A stretch of DNA of 6,181 nt from assembly GCA_025353525.1 (NCBI GenBank), contig JANXOO010001270.1, forward strand, positions 1 to 6,181, read 5' to 3'. The DNA is from Schlesneria sp. GTDB lineage: Bacteria > Planctomycetota > Planctomycetia > Planctomycetales > Planctomycetaceae. Position 1 is the stretch's first letter; the number at the start of each line of letters is the position of its first letter. Below, one piece after another: positions 1 to 5,837 of the stretch. The notes under the pieces are model-generated. The model did no database searches. It saw nothing but the letters and a program-made list of their open reading frames with translations, and was not told the origin of the DNA. The position numbers were made by a program, and so were the translations under genes.

Positions 1-1
1 C

Positions 2-82
2 GAACGGGCACGGGACCTGGCGCTTTCCCAACACCATGAGGGGCCCCTCGCCGAGATGGAGCAGATGCTTTCCGAATTGTAA
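2..82 (+). CDS. C-terminal end of an unidentified protein (5' part outside the window)
   Basis: The reading frame starting at base 2 is open from the window edge to a TAA at 80-82 and encodes 26 residues, beginning ERARDLALSQHHEG and ending EMEQMLSEL. The charged, helical tail resembles the last helix of planctomycete sulfatases, which often follow a 'DPxExxDLA' pattern, and sulfatase genes commonly lie near DUF1559 genes. This is only a resemblance over a short piece. The other + strand frame from base 1 hits a stop at 37-39. The gap to the next start is 54 nt with no terminator hairpin, so read-through into the DUF1559 gene is possible. That this is a real gene end is fairly likely; its identity is not established. 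Confidence 0.5.
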   Translation, partial: ERARDLALSQHHEGPLAEMEQMLSEL

Positions 83-136
83 CCTGACAATCTCGAGCTA
101 AGTTCTGCCCTACCCACCGTCTACTCGTTCACACTC

Positions 137-1117
137 ATGAATTCTTGCCGCCGCCCCTCCGGCTTCACCCTCATCGAACTCCTGGTGGTCATTGCGATCA
201 TCGCGGTACTGATCGCACTCTTGTTGCCAGCAGTGCAACAGGCTCGCGAAGCAGCTCGTCGAACACAGTGCAAGAACAATTTGAAGCAAATTGGGCTGGC
301 GATTCACAATTATCATGACACCTTCATCAAGTTTCCTGGCAACGGAATGCAGACGGGTTGGGGCCACAATTGGATCGTATCGATCCTGCCCTACGCAGAC
401 CAGGCTCCGCTCTACAATAATTGGCAGTTCAACGGAGCGGATTCCGGATGGCACGGCGATGGCCCCGTCGGTGGTCCCAACGCCGCGAATTATGATGGCA
501 AGCAAATTCCATGGATGATTTGCCCGTCGAATCCCATCCCCACGTTTATGAGTCGCTTTCCCACTGGTCCCTGCTTGCCAGCGCCATCGTATTTCGGTGT
601 CCAAGGGGCAGCGCCGCTCGGAAATTATCAACCCGCTGTGAACACTGATTGGGTTCAAGCTGTGGGTGACTGGGGTATTACATCAAGGGCCGGATTGATC
701 CTGAACAATACTTGCGCAACGATGCGTGATTGCACCGACGGACTGTCGAACACCATCATCGTCGGCGAAGAAAGCAACTTTACCCAAAATGCGGCTGGCA
801 CTACGAAAGGCGATGCTCGCCCCGGTGCGACATGGGGTTGGGCGATGGGATGTCATTCGACTTGGGGTCCGTGGGTTGGTGGCGGCGGCGTGACGACGAT
901 TCGCTACGCACCAAACTCTCGAAGTCTCGGTCTCGAAGGAGTGATCCACACAACCGAACACCAACGGAGTAATACTCCATTGAACTCGGCTCACGTTGGT
1001 GGCGTGCATGTTCTCCTCGGGGATGGCACCGTGCGGTTCATTTCGGAAAATATCAACATGCCGACGTTGACATACCTAAGTGTTGCCGCTGATTCGCAAG
1101 TCGTCGGCGAGTTCTGA
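137..1117 (+). CDS. DUF1559 family pseudopilin-like protein with H-x9-DG C-terminal motif
   Basis: A 326-residue protein with a type IV pilin/pseudopilin N-terminus: short basic leader (residues 1-9), then GFTLIELLVVIAII, with the prepilin peptidase cleavage expected between Gly9 and Phe10 and the conserved Glu5 of the mature protein at Glu14. Residues 11-31 form the hydrophobic helix, continuing into the family-typical PAVQQAREAARR segment. The C-terminus carries His286, nine residues, then Asp296-Gly297, the H-x9-DG signature of planctomycete DUF1559 proteins. Length is normal. The start is well fixed: the upstream gene's TAA (80-82) is in the same frame and no ATG, GTG or TTG intervenes. 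No Shine-Dalgarno is visible. The gene ends before a strong terminator, so it is probably not co-transcribed with the lipoprotein gene downstream. The role of the family is unknown; these are highly paralogous, probably envelope-located proteins processed by a prepilin peptidase. Which paralogue this is cannot be told. Confidence 0.95.
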   Translation: MNSCRRPSGFTLIELLVVIAIIAVLIALLLPAVQQAREAARRTQCKNNLKQIGLAIHNYHDTFIKFPGNGMQTGWGHNWIVSILPYADQAPLYNNWQFNGADSGWHGDGPVGGPNAANYDGKQIPWMICPSNPIPTFMSRFPTGPCLPAPSYFGVQGAAPLGNYQPAVNTDWVQAVGDWGITSRAGLILNNTCATMRDCTDGLSNTIIVGEESNFTQNAAGTTKGDARPGATWGWAMGCHSTWGPWVGGGGVTTIRYAPNSRSLGLEGVIHTTEHQRSNTPLNSAHVGGVHVLLGDGTVRFISENINMPTLTYLSVAADSQVVGEF

Positions 1118-1138
1118 ATTTCTGTTCGGCCAGTTCGA

Positions 1139-1183
1139 CTCTTGGGGGTTTGATTGCGAACCCCCCAAGAGCTTTTTACTTTT
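1139..1183 (+). terminator. Rho-independent terminator of the DUF1559 gene
   Basis: A perfect 10-bp stem, CTCTTGGGGG (1139-1148) with CCCCCAAGAG (1162-1171), has a 13-nt loop and is followed directly by CTTTTTACTTTT (1172-1183). It begins 21 nt after the DUF1559 stop codon. This is a textbook intrinsic terminator for + strand transcription and marks the end of the transcription unit. Confidence 0.88.
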
Positions 1184-1189
1184 GCGATA

Positions 1190-1282
1190 CTGCTCTGCGT
1201 TCGAGCAGATCGCTATGGTGATCGCACAATCTGTTGACGTTGTGGTTTGGCAGATCGAAATCGACTCCCGTTCAAGAGTCGA
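1190..1282 (+). promoter_or_regulatory. Leader region of the lipoprotein gene with two small hairpins
   Basis: Between the terminator and the lipoprotein gene are two perfect inverted repeats: CTGCTC/GAGCAG (1190-1195 with 1203-1208, loop 7) and TCGACTC/GAGTCGA (1261-1267 with 1276-1282, loop 8). The second ends 28 nt before the start codon. No convincing sigma-70 promoter is visible; a TTGACG at 1234-1239 has no matching -10. Both stems could be chance. If real, they would lie in the 5' leader of the lipoprotein mRNA. Confidence 0.3.
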
Positions 1283-1295
1283 AGTAAGGCTAATT

Positions 1296-1300
1296 GGAGA
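1296..1300 (+). promoter_or_regulatory. Ribosome-binding site GGAGA of the lipoprotein gene
   Basis: GGAGA lies 10 nt upstream of the ATG at 1311. It supports that start over the much longer upstream open frame, which begins with a GTG inside the DUF1559 gene and reads through the terminator. Confidence 0.55.
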
Positions 1301-1310
1301 CGAGACTGCG

Positions 1311-1784
1311 ATGTTGCGACACCTGATGATCGCTTTTTCAGTTGTCCTACTGCTCGGATGTGGTGGGAGTGGTGGAGATGGTTTCAAGGGTGATCGTGGA
1401 GTAGTTTCCGGGAGGGTCACCGTGAACGGCCAGCCCGTTCCCGAAGGGTGTAGCGTCGTCTTTCAAAGTAAAAGTGGTCCGAACTATTCTGCCATTGGGA
1501 CCGTGAAGGCAGACGGTCAGTATTCGCTAATCTACAATGGCAATTCGACCCTTCCCGCTGTGACTTACACGGCAACAGTCCTGCTTCCGACCGATACGGC
1601 GGCATCCGGAAATATGACGACAGATCAGATGACAACTGGTGCTGCTGACATTGGCAAAGCTGCGAAATCGAAAGTGAAAACCAAGCACCCGTTTTCCCTC
1701 GCCTATACCTCGGCACTAACCAGCGGTCTTGAATTTCCGGTAATGAAGGGTTCAAACAAGGCTGACTTCGACCTGACTCCGTGA
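1311..1784 (+). CDS. Small lipoprotein with a carboxypeptidase-regulatory-like (transthyretin-like) domain
   Basis: A 157-residue protein. Residues 1-16 are a lipoprotein signal peptide (MLRHLMIAFSVVLLLG) ending in the lipobox LLGC, with Cys17 the expected lipidated residue. A short Gly-rich linker follows (18-25). Residues 31-90 fit a carboxypeptidase-regulatory-like beta-sandwich: VSGRVTVNGQPVPEG, then a strand with SVVFQ, then a TVKADGQYSL turn and the VTYTATV strand. The C-terminus has the usual planctomycete ending, TSGLEFPVMKGSNKADFDL. Such proteins are commonly encoded directly downstream of DUF1559 genes; their function is unknown, and a structural or binding role at the cell envelope is inferred. 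The start is chosen because it gives a perfect signal peptide and has GGAGA upstream. ATG at 1326 (residue 6) is a weaker alternative. There is no good terminator behind it. Confidence 0.87.
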   Translation: MLRHLMIAFSVVLLLGCGGSGGDGFKGDRGVVSGRVTVNGQPVPEGCSVVFQSKSGPNYSAIGTVKADGQYSLIYNGNSTLPAVTYTATVLLPTDTAASGNMTTDQMTTGAADIGKAAKSKVKTKHPFSLAYTSALTSGLEFPVMKGSNKADFDLTP

Positions 1785-1950
1785 ATTTGCGGCCGTGATT
1801 TCTTCGCGATAATGACATAAGCAACTTGCCTGCCGCAAAAGTGCCGAATTGGCGATTACCGGCGCAAAAAAATAACGACCGTCTCGCTGTTCTTTCCTAC
1901 CACTCTCTCGTGTACGCAGCCGGGGCGGATTCTGAAATTGTCGGGATCTT

Positions 1951-1986
1951 CGCCACCGCCGAGCTTGCCTCGGTGGAGCCATGATT
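1951..1986 (-). repeat. Interspersed 36-bp repeat, copy A (inverted)
   Basis: Read on the - strand this copy starts AATCATGGCTCCACCGAGG and ends GGCGGTGGCG. It matches copies B and C on the + strand at 31 of 36 positions each. Similarity to C extends 4 nt further 5' (GCCAATCA). Downstream on the - strand, after 14 nt, comes TTCAGAATCCGCCC (1936-1923), which recurs at 2365-2378 inside the FG-GAP gene, suggesting that the original repeat unit is longer than 36 bp. It was found by comparing the copies by eye. Confidence 0.8.
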
Positions 1987-2101
1987 GGCCACTATCAACG
2001 GGATACGGTGCGTTGATTGCGTTACCACAACCGCTCACCACTGTGTTCTCCACGCAACAAATTATCCGGTATCAACTTGAGGAATTCTTGTCAGGCTTGC
2101 G

Positions 2102-2129
2102 GGCGTTTTCCTCCATCGGCGTTTTCCTC
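2102..2129 (+). repeat. 12-bp direct repeat
   Basis: GGCGTTTTCCTC occurs at 2102-2113 and again at 2118-2129, period 16. It is short and could be a slippage product. No function is evident. Confidence 0.5.
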
Positions 2130-2200
2130 TTTCCACCCACGGTCAAAGGGATTTGTCCCCGGCGCATCCTGTATACTGGCTACGGCATCAATGAGTGGTG

Positions 2201-2236
2201 AATCATCGCTCCACCGAGGTAGACTCGGCAGTGGCG
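2201..2236 (+). repeat. Interspersed 36-bp repeat, copy B
   Basis: This copy starts AATCATCGCTCCACCGAGG and ends GGCAGTGGCG. It has 31 of 36 identities to the reverse complement of copy A. The most conserved core in all three copies is GCTCCACCGAG. Confidence 0.8.
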
Positions 2237-2268
2237 GTTGACCCGACTGTGCCGTCGTTTAGTTCGCC

Positions 2269-2304
2269 AATCAGGGCTCCACCGAGACAAGCTCCGCGGG
2301 GGCC
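2269..2304 (+). repeat. Interspersed 36-bp repeat, copy C
   Basis: This copy starts AATCAGGGCTCCACCGAG and ends GCGGGGGCC, with 31 of 36 identities to the reverse complement of copy A. It lies 41 bp upstream of the chosen start of the FG-GAP gene. The longer open frame of that gene, which begins with a TTG at 2238, reads straight through this copy, which is one reason for not using that start. Confidence 0.78.
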
Positions 2305-2320
2305 AGGAAATCTATCGACT

Positions 2321-2329
2321 TGCTACAAT
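2321..2329 (+). promoter_or_regulatory. Extended -10 promoter candidate for the FG-GAP/UnbV gene
   Basis: TGCTACAAT fits the extended -10 pattern TGnTAnAAT. No -35 hexamer is recognisable 16-18 nt upstream, where the end of repeat copy C lies. Transcription would start near 2336, only about 10 nt before the ATG at 2346, giving a very short or nearly leaderless mRNA. That agrees with the lack of any Shine-Dalgarno sequence. Confidence 0.4.
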
Positions 2330-2345
2330 TTCTCGATCTCGTGCG

Positions 2346-4163
2346 ATGTCAAGACTCCAACAAATTCAGAATCCGCCCAATCGGCCGTTTCGCGACATTC
2401 TGTACTCGGTCGTGATCGCAGTTTTGATTTCGCACAACCTCGGTTGTGATTCGAAGAAAGATCCTGGTACTGCGCCGCAAGAAGCAATTTCACAAGACCC
2501 TGTTGTCAAGACTCACCCTTGGCAACTTGTAACCTCTCCGATTGCCGCAACCGTTCTTCAGACTCCGCGTGATCCCCGCCCGAATGACTGGTTCACCGAG
2601 CCCGATACAGGAATCGACTTCACCTATCACAACGGCCGTGAAGGCAACACGTTCACCTTGATGGAATCGATCGGCGGAGGCGTCGCGCTCTTCGACTTCG
2701 ACGACGATGAACTCCCTGATCTATTTCTGACGGGTGGGGGATCGATACAAGGGAGTCCGATCGCGGTCGCTGGTTTGCCCAACGCTTTTTTTCGCAATCT
2801 CGGTGATTTTCATTTCATGGATGCCGGTGCCAATGCGGGTCTGGCTTCCTCATCAAATTACACGGTGGGTTGCAGCGTCTGTGACTTCAACTGCGATGGT
2901 TTTCCGGATCTGTTTGTAACGGGCTATCCGCGTTGCACCTTCTACTGCAATCGGGGTGATGGAACGTTTCAAGAATTGTCCGACTCTGAAACCGTCGCCA
3001 ATGTCGGACTGCATGCGGCAAGCGTTTGGGGTGACTTTGACGGTGACGGCCTGCCCGATGTATTCGTCTCGGGCTATGTGACATTCGATTTGCGCGAGGA
3101 CCGCAACTGCGGTGAAGATTTGCGCGGGATTCGCGACATCTGCGGGATCTGGCAGTATCCGCCCGGCACGGATCGGATCTACCGAAATCAGGGTGACGGA
3201 ACATTCGTAGAAACAACGTCGCCCTCAGGACTGCGTAACGACGGTAAAGGACTTGGGGCGATCGCTGCGGATATCGATGGCGATGGGGCTCTCGATCTAT
3301 ACGTCGCGAACGACTACACCCCGAATTTTCTCTATCTCGGCGACGGACGCGGGGCATTCCAGGAACGCGGACTCGAATCTGGCGCGGCTCTCGACTCCAA
3401 GGGTGCTCCACAGGGGAGCATGGGGGTCGATTTCGGCGATTACGATGGAGACGGACGGGGGGATCTTTTCGTCACGAACTATCAATTGGAAGACAACACG
3501 CTATATCGCAACCGGGGCGATGGCTTATTCTCGGTCGCGGACCATGTCGGGCTGGAAGAGGTCTGTCGTCTGTATGTCGGTTTCGGTACAGGCTGGGTCG
3601 ACTTCGATAGCGACGGCTGGCTGGACCTGTTCGTCTCAAATGGACACGTCATGTATTACACGGGACAGAGCGCGTACGAACAGCCCCAGTTCCTGTTTCA
3701 GAACGTTGGCGGCAAGCGATTCGAGAATCGCTCTGCGGACGGAGGCCCCTATTTCAGTATCGGGCATGTGGCACGCGGAGGCGCATTCGGCGATCTGAAC
3801 AATGACGGATCCCCCGACCTCGTTGTTGTCCATCAGAATGCCCCTGTGAGCATCTTGAAAAACCAAATCATTCCCACGCGATGGGTCAGTCTCTGTTTGC
3901 ACGGAATCCACTCTGATCCATTCGGTGTCGGAGCAGTGGTCACCGCGCGATTCTCGCAAAGAGATTTGGTGCGACATGTCCGCGGCGGAGCGGGATACCT
4001 TTCGCACTTTGATCGCCGAATTCTGATCCCCGTCGACGAAAATCAACCGGGTGCCTGCAGCGTCAAATGGCTTAACGGGAAACAGGAAGTTTTCAAAAAC
4101 TTGAGGCCAGGGCAGACTCATCATTTGATTGAAGGACACGGCGAGCAATCAGCGTCTCCATAG
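2346..4163 (+). CDS. CRTAC1-type FG-GAP/VCBS repeat protein with ASPIC/UnbV C-terminal domain
   Basis: A 605-residue exported protein. Residues 18-28 form a hydrophobic export segment followed by LGC (Cys34), a possible but atypical lipobox because position -3 is Asn rather than Leu. Seven FG-GAP/VCBS calcium-binding loops of the DxDxDGxxD type are visible, starting near Asp117, Asp180, Asp230, Asp309, Asp365, Asp419 and Asp483; the first has Glu122 in place of Gly and the second and last have Asn at position 3. They predict a seven-bladed beta-propeller. Residues about 513-596 form the ASPIC/UnbV domain (DPFGVGAVVTARF, RGGAGYLSH, VKWLNGKQEVF). ATG 2346 is chosen because it starts a credible signal sequence; the upstream extension to 2238 only translates repeat C. 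No Shine-Dalgarno is present. Family members are secreted or envelope proteins, probably binding or adhesive; the specific ligand is unknown. A TPR gene follows, a pairing common in this phylum, so a shared role is likely. Confidence 0.92.
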   Translation: MSRLQQIQNPPNRPFRDILYSVVIAVLISHNLGCDSKKDPGTAPQEAISQDPVVKTHPWQLVTSPIAATVLQTPRDPRPNDWFTEPDTGIDFTYHNGREGNTFTLMESIGGGVALFDFDDDELPDLFLTGGGSIQGSPIAVAGLPNAFFRNLGDFHFMDAGANAGLASSSNYTVGCSVCDFNCDGFPDLFVTGYPRCTFYCNRGDGTFQELSDSETVANVGLHAASVWGDFDGDGLPDVFVSGYVTFDLREDRNCGEDLRGIRDICGIWQYPPGTDRIYRNQGDGTFVETTSPSGLRNDGKGLGAIAADIDGDGALDLYVANDYTPNFLYLGDGRGAFQERGLESGAALDSKGAPQGSMGVDFGDYDGDGRGDLFVTNYQLEDNTLYRNRGDGLFSVADHVGLEEVCRLYVGFGTGWVDFDSDGWLDLFVSNGHVMYYTGQSAYEQPQFLFQNVGGKRFENRSADGGPYFSIGHVARGGAFGDLNNDGSPDLVVVHQNAPVSILKNQIIPTRWVSLCLHGIHSDPFGVGAVVTARFSQRDLVRHVRGGAGYLSHFDRRILIPVDENQPGACSVKWLNGKQEVFKNLRPGQTHHLIEGHGEQSASP

Positions 4164-4190
4164 TTCGGTTTGCAAAGCAAAACACCGGGA

Positions 4191-4343
4191 GGGCGCAGTG
4201 TAAGCGTTCACGGCCCGGGACTGGCTCATTTTTCCGGCGAGAAACAGGCGAGTCTCCCATGGTATGAACGATGAATCTTCCAAGTATCCCGGGAAATTGT
4301 GCCTGTCCCACGTCTTCAGGCCGTGAACGGTTACGGGCGAAGT
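4191..4343. mobile_element. MITE-like palindromic insertion with IS66-type GTAA ends
   Basis: Outer inverted repeat: GTAAGCGTTCACGGCC (4200-4215) against GGCCGTGAACGGTTAC (4319-4334), 15 of 16 complementary. Inner inverted repeat: 4217-4237 against 4289-4309, 17 of 21 complementary, both starting GGGAC and ending CCGG when read inward. The centre (about 4240-4288) is unique and codes for nothing recognisable. The element is flanked by direct repeats GGGCGCAGT (4191-4199) and GGGCGAAGT (4335-4343), 8 of 9 identical, which look like an aged target-site duplication. IS66-family elements typically have ends starting GTAA and make 8-bp duplications, so this 135-bp unit is best read as a non-autonomous relative. 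The longer open frame of the TPR gene, from an ATG at 4271, starts inside it and is therefore not the native start. Confidence 0.75.
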
Positions 4344-4385
4344 GGCTGCTGAGCCGCGAATCGCGCTCACTCGCTGGCATAGAAT

Positions 4386-4390
4386 GGAAA
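4386..4390 (+). promoter_or_regulatory. Weak ribosome-binding site for the TPR gene
   Basis: GGAAA lies 9 nt before the ATG at 4400. It is weak, but together with the membrane-anchor sequence it supports 4400 over the ATG at 4271 inside the mobile element. Confidence 0.35.
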
Positions 4391-4399
4391 CGCCAAATC

Positions 4400-5608
4400 A
4401 TGTTTTTCCGGAAACACCGCCGTTCCATCATCGCGATGACGGTTGGCTTATCGCTCGTCACGATGATGGCGCTCGTTTCCTACCGCTCGACCCGCGGCAC
4501 TCCGGAATGGGAGCTGGAGCAAATTCGGCTCGCATCAGAAAGTCCTGCCAAATCGTTGATTGCCGTTCGCGCATTGATCCAATCGGCTCGCGGCGATTTT
4601 CCAGAAGCGCAGCTTCTGGAATGCCAACTGCTATTGAGATTGCGAAAACTCAACGATGCCAAAGTGCGATTCGCGGAACTGCAACATCTGGAATTGTGCG
4701 ATCACAAGCATCTCGCCCGGTTTGCCGAGCAGGCGCAGGCCGTCGGTGAAAATGATTTGGTGGCACGAGCTCTGCTCGCAATGGGAAACGACGTCCACCG
4801 GAATCCACAGCACCTCAAACATCTCATCTTTGCCCTTTACTCGCGACAGAACGCAGACGAACCTGAAGGGCGAATTCTGCAGCTCTGCGAAGAGTACTCG
4901 CAACTTGTTCCGGACGATGCGTTTCCCTGGCTGATCAGTTCCAGTCTGTATCACGAGCGAGGAGTGCCAAAACTAGCGATTCACGCATATCGCGAATCGC
5001 TCAGGCGTTCGCTTGCACCGGAAGAGTTGCATCGGACAAGGACCCAGCTCGTTCAGCTCGAGTTGCTTGTCGGGGACCTTCCGCAAGCACGAGATCATTG
5101 CGACGATTTGCTGAAGGAGACACGCGATCCCGAGTTGCGGAAGCTGGTATCCGCCATTCATGCGGAACTGCTGCAACGCGAAGGGAGGCCTGCCGAGGCC
5201 ATAAACCTGCTCGATCAATTGCTGGCCGGAAATCCTGACTGGACTCAAGCCCGCGTCTTGCGCGGGAGATGCCGGTTCGATGTCGGCGACATGCCGGGTG
5301 CCATCAGCGATCTTTCCGAGGTAGTCCGAGTGAACGATTTCGACCAAGAATCGCACTATGTCTTATCCCAGGCGTATCGGCAACAAAAGAACGAGTTTGA
5401 GGCGAATCGACATTTAAATCGGAGTCGCGCGTTGTCGGATGTCATGTCACAGATTTTGACACTGGAAAACCGGCTTCGAAACGATCTCTACAACCGAGAA
5501 TTAAAGCTTCAACTCGCTGAGCTGAATGAGAAACGCGGAGACAAGGAAAAGGCCGCGGCATGGCGTCGCGGTGCTGAGAGACTTCAAGGATCTCTTCCGG
5601 TTCCGTAG
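4400..5608 (+). CDS. Membrane-anchored TPR-repeat protein
   Basis: A 402-residue protein. The N-terminus is basic (FRKHRR), followed by a single membrane helix at about residues 9-28, giving a signal-anchor with the rest outside the cytoplasm. The remainder is helical TPR-like repeats, clearest at about 70-98, 174-204, 211-240, 249-280 (REGRPAEAINLLDQLLAGNPD), 281-315 (GDMPGAISDLSEVVRVND) and 316-346, with a charged helical tail (353-395). TPR arrays bind proteins; here the partner may be the FG-GAP/UnbV protein encoded just upstream. The 236-nt gap between the two genes would be about 92 nt without the mobile element, so they probably once formed a tighter operon. The stop TAG (5606-5608) falls within the antisense Fic remnant, so the native C-terminus may differ by a few residues. 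Confidence 0.85.
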   Translation: MFFRKHRRSIIAMTVGLSLVTMMALVSYRSTRGTPEWELEQIRLASESPAKSLIAVRALIQSARGDFPEAQLLECQLLLRLRKLNDAKVRFAELQHLELCDHKHLARFAEQAQAVGENDLVARALLAMGNDVHRNPQHLKHLIFALYSRQNADEPEGRILQLCEEYSQLVPDDAFPWLISSSLYHERGVPKLAIHAYRESLRRSLAPEELHRTRTQLVQLELLVGDLPQARDHCDDLLKETRDPELRKLVSAIHAELLQREGRPAEAINLLDQLLAGNPDWTQARVLRGRCRFDVGDMPGAISDLSEVVRVNDFDQESHYVLSQAYRQQKNEFEANRHLNRSRALSDVMSQILTLENRLRNDLYNRELKLQLAELNEKRGDKEKAAAWRRGAERLQGSLPVP

Positions 5609-5829
5609 CTGAAAGGATGAACTGCAACAATGTTGTCATGGAGTTCAGCGGCTTGAATGACCGGATGACGATGGGGCTGGTTGGCAAGTGAAACCAACGC
5701 AGAGATTAATTCGGCAAACTTGTGATTGCCGGGAGGAACATACCGGGTGCCGGTGATGAGGACGCGGCCCGTGCGAAAAAATCCTGCTCCCGTCGCATCA
5801 ATGTCAGCCATCACCTCGGCATGAACATC
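5584..5829 (-). pseudogene. Truncated Fic-domain (Fic/Doc family) gene remnant
   Basis: On the - strand the frame open from 5850 to a TGA at 5584-5586 encodes an internal piece of a Fic domain of about 80 residues: DVHAEVMADID, then GFFRTGRVLITGTRYVPPG, a helical stretch ending LANQPHRHPVIQAAELHDNI, and VAVHPFSYGTGR. The order FRxGxVxIxGxxYVPP ... HPVIxAAxxH ... HPFxxGxGR is that of Fic proteins, which transfer AMP or similar groups onto target hydroxyls. The catalytic motif HxFx(D/E)GNGR is damaged: Asp to Tyr and Asn to Thr, while the His is kept. Both ends are missing: no N-terminal region precedes it (TAG at 5851-5853) and the frame stops two residues after GR. The GTG at 5812-5814 has no ribosome-binding site. 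It is almost certainly a dead fragment, perhaps left from a toxin-antitoxin or mobile cargo gene. Confidence 0.75.
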
Positions 5830-5837
5830 GGAAAAAA

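Larger units (their letters stand above)
1785..2345. other. 560-bp repeat-bearing intergenic region without a supported gene
   Basis: This stretch holds three copies of a 36-bp repeat (1951-1986, 2201-2236, 2269-2304), a 12-bp direct repeat and a possible promoter, but no convincing gene. The short open frames across it (60-90 codons on both strands) translate the same repeat in several frames, have no ribosome-binding sites and resemble no family I recognise. An 8-bp inverted repeat TTTGCGGC/GCCGCAAA (1786-1793 with 1832-1839) just after the lipoprotein stop has a 38-nt loop and no T-tract, so it is not a clear terminator. Confidence 0.6.

Noticed and set aside
110..658. 182-residue - strand frame opposite the DUF1559 gene
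   Set aside because: It is fully antisense to a confidently identified gene and has no recognisable family features.
1234..1262. Sigma-70 promoter with TTGACG before the lipoprotein gene
   Set aside because: At 17-nt spacing the -10 position reads GAAATC, which is not a credible -10 hexamer.
1080..1310. Longer start (GTG 1080) for the lipoprotein gene
   Set aside because: It overlaps the DUF1559 gene and translates through a strong terminator; ATG 1311 gives a clean lipoprotein signal and has GGAGA upstream.
1786..1839. TTTGCGGC/GCCGCAAA as terminator of the lipoprotein gene
   Set aside because: The loop is 38 nt and there is no T-tract after the second arm.
1752..2201. Several 65-87 codon frames on both strands in the repeat region
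   Set aside because: They translate the same repeat in different frames, lack ribosome-binding sites and resemble no known family.
1951..2304. CRISPR-like array suggested by 36-bp repeats
   Set aside because: There are only three copies, in both orientations, 14% diverged, with spacings of 214 and 32 bp, and no cas gene nearby.
2238..2345. Longer start (TTG 2238) for the FG-GAP gene
   Set aside because: The added 36 residues are a translation of repeat copy C and would bury the export signal.
3636..4148. 170-residue - strand frame opposite the FG-GAP gene
   Set aside because: It is antisense to the UnbV domain region and its composition follows from the opposite strand.
4271..4399. Longer start (ATG 4271) for the TPR gene
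   Set aside because: It lies inside the palindromic insertion and puts 43 polar residues before the membrane anchor.
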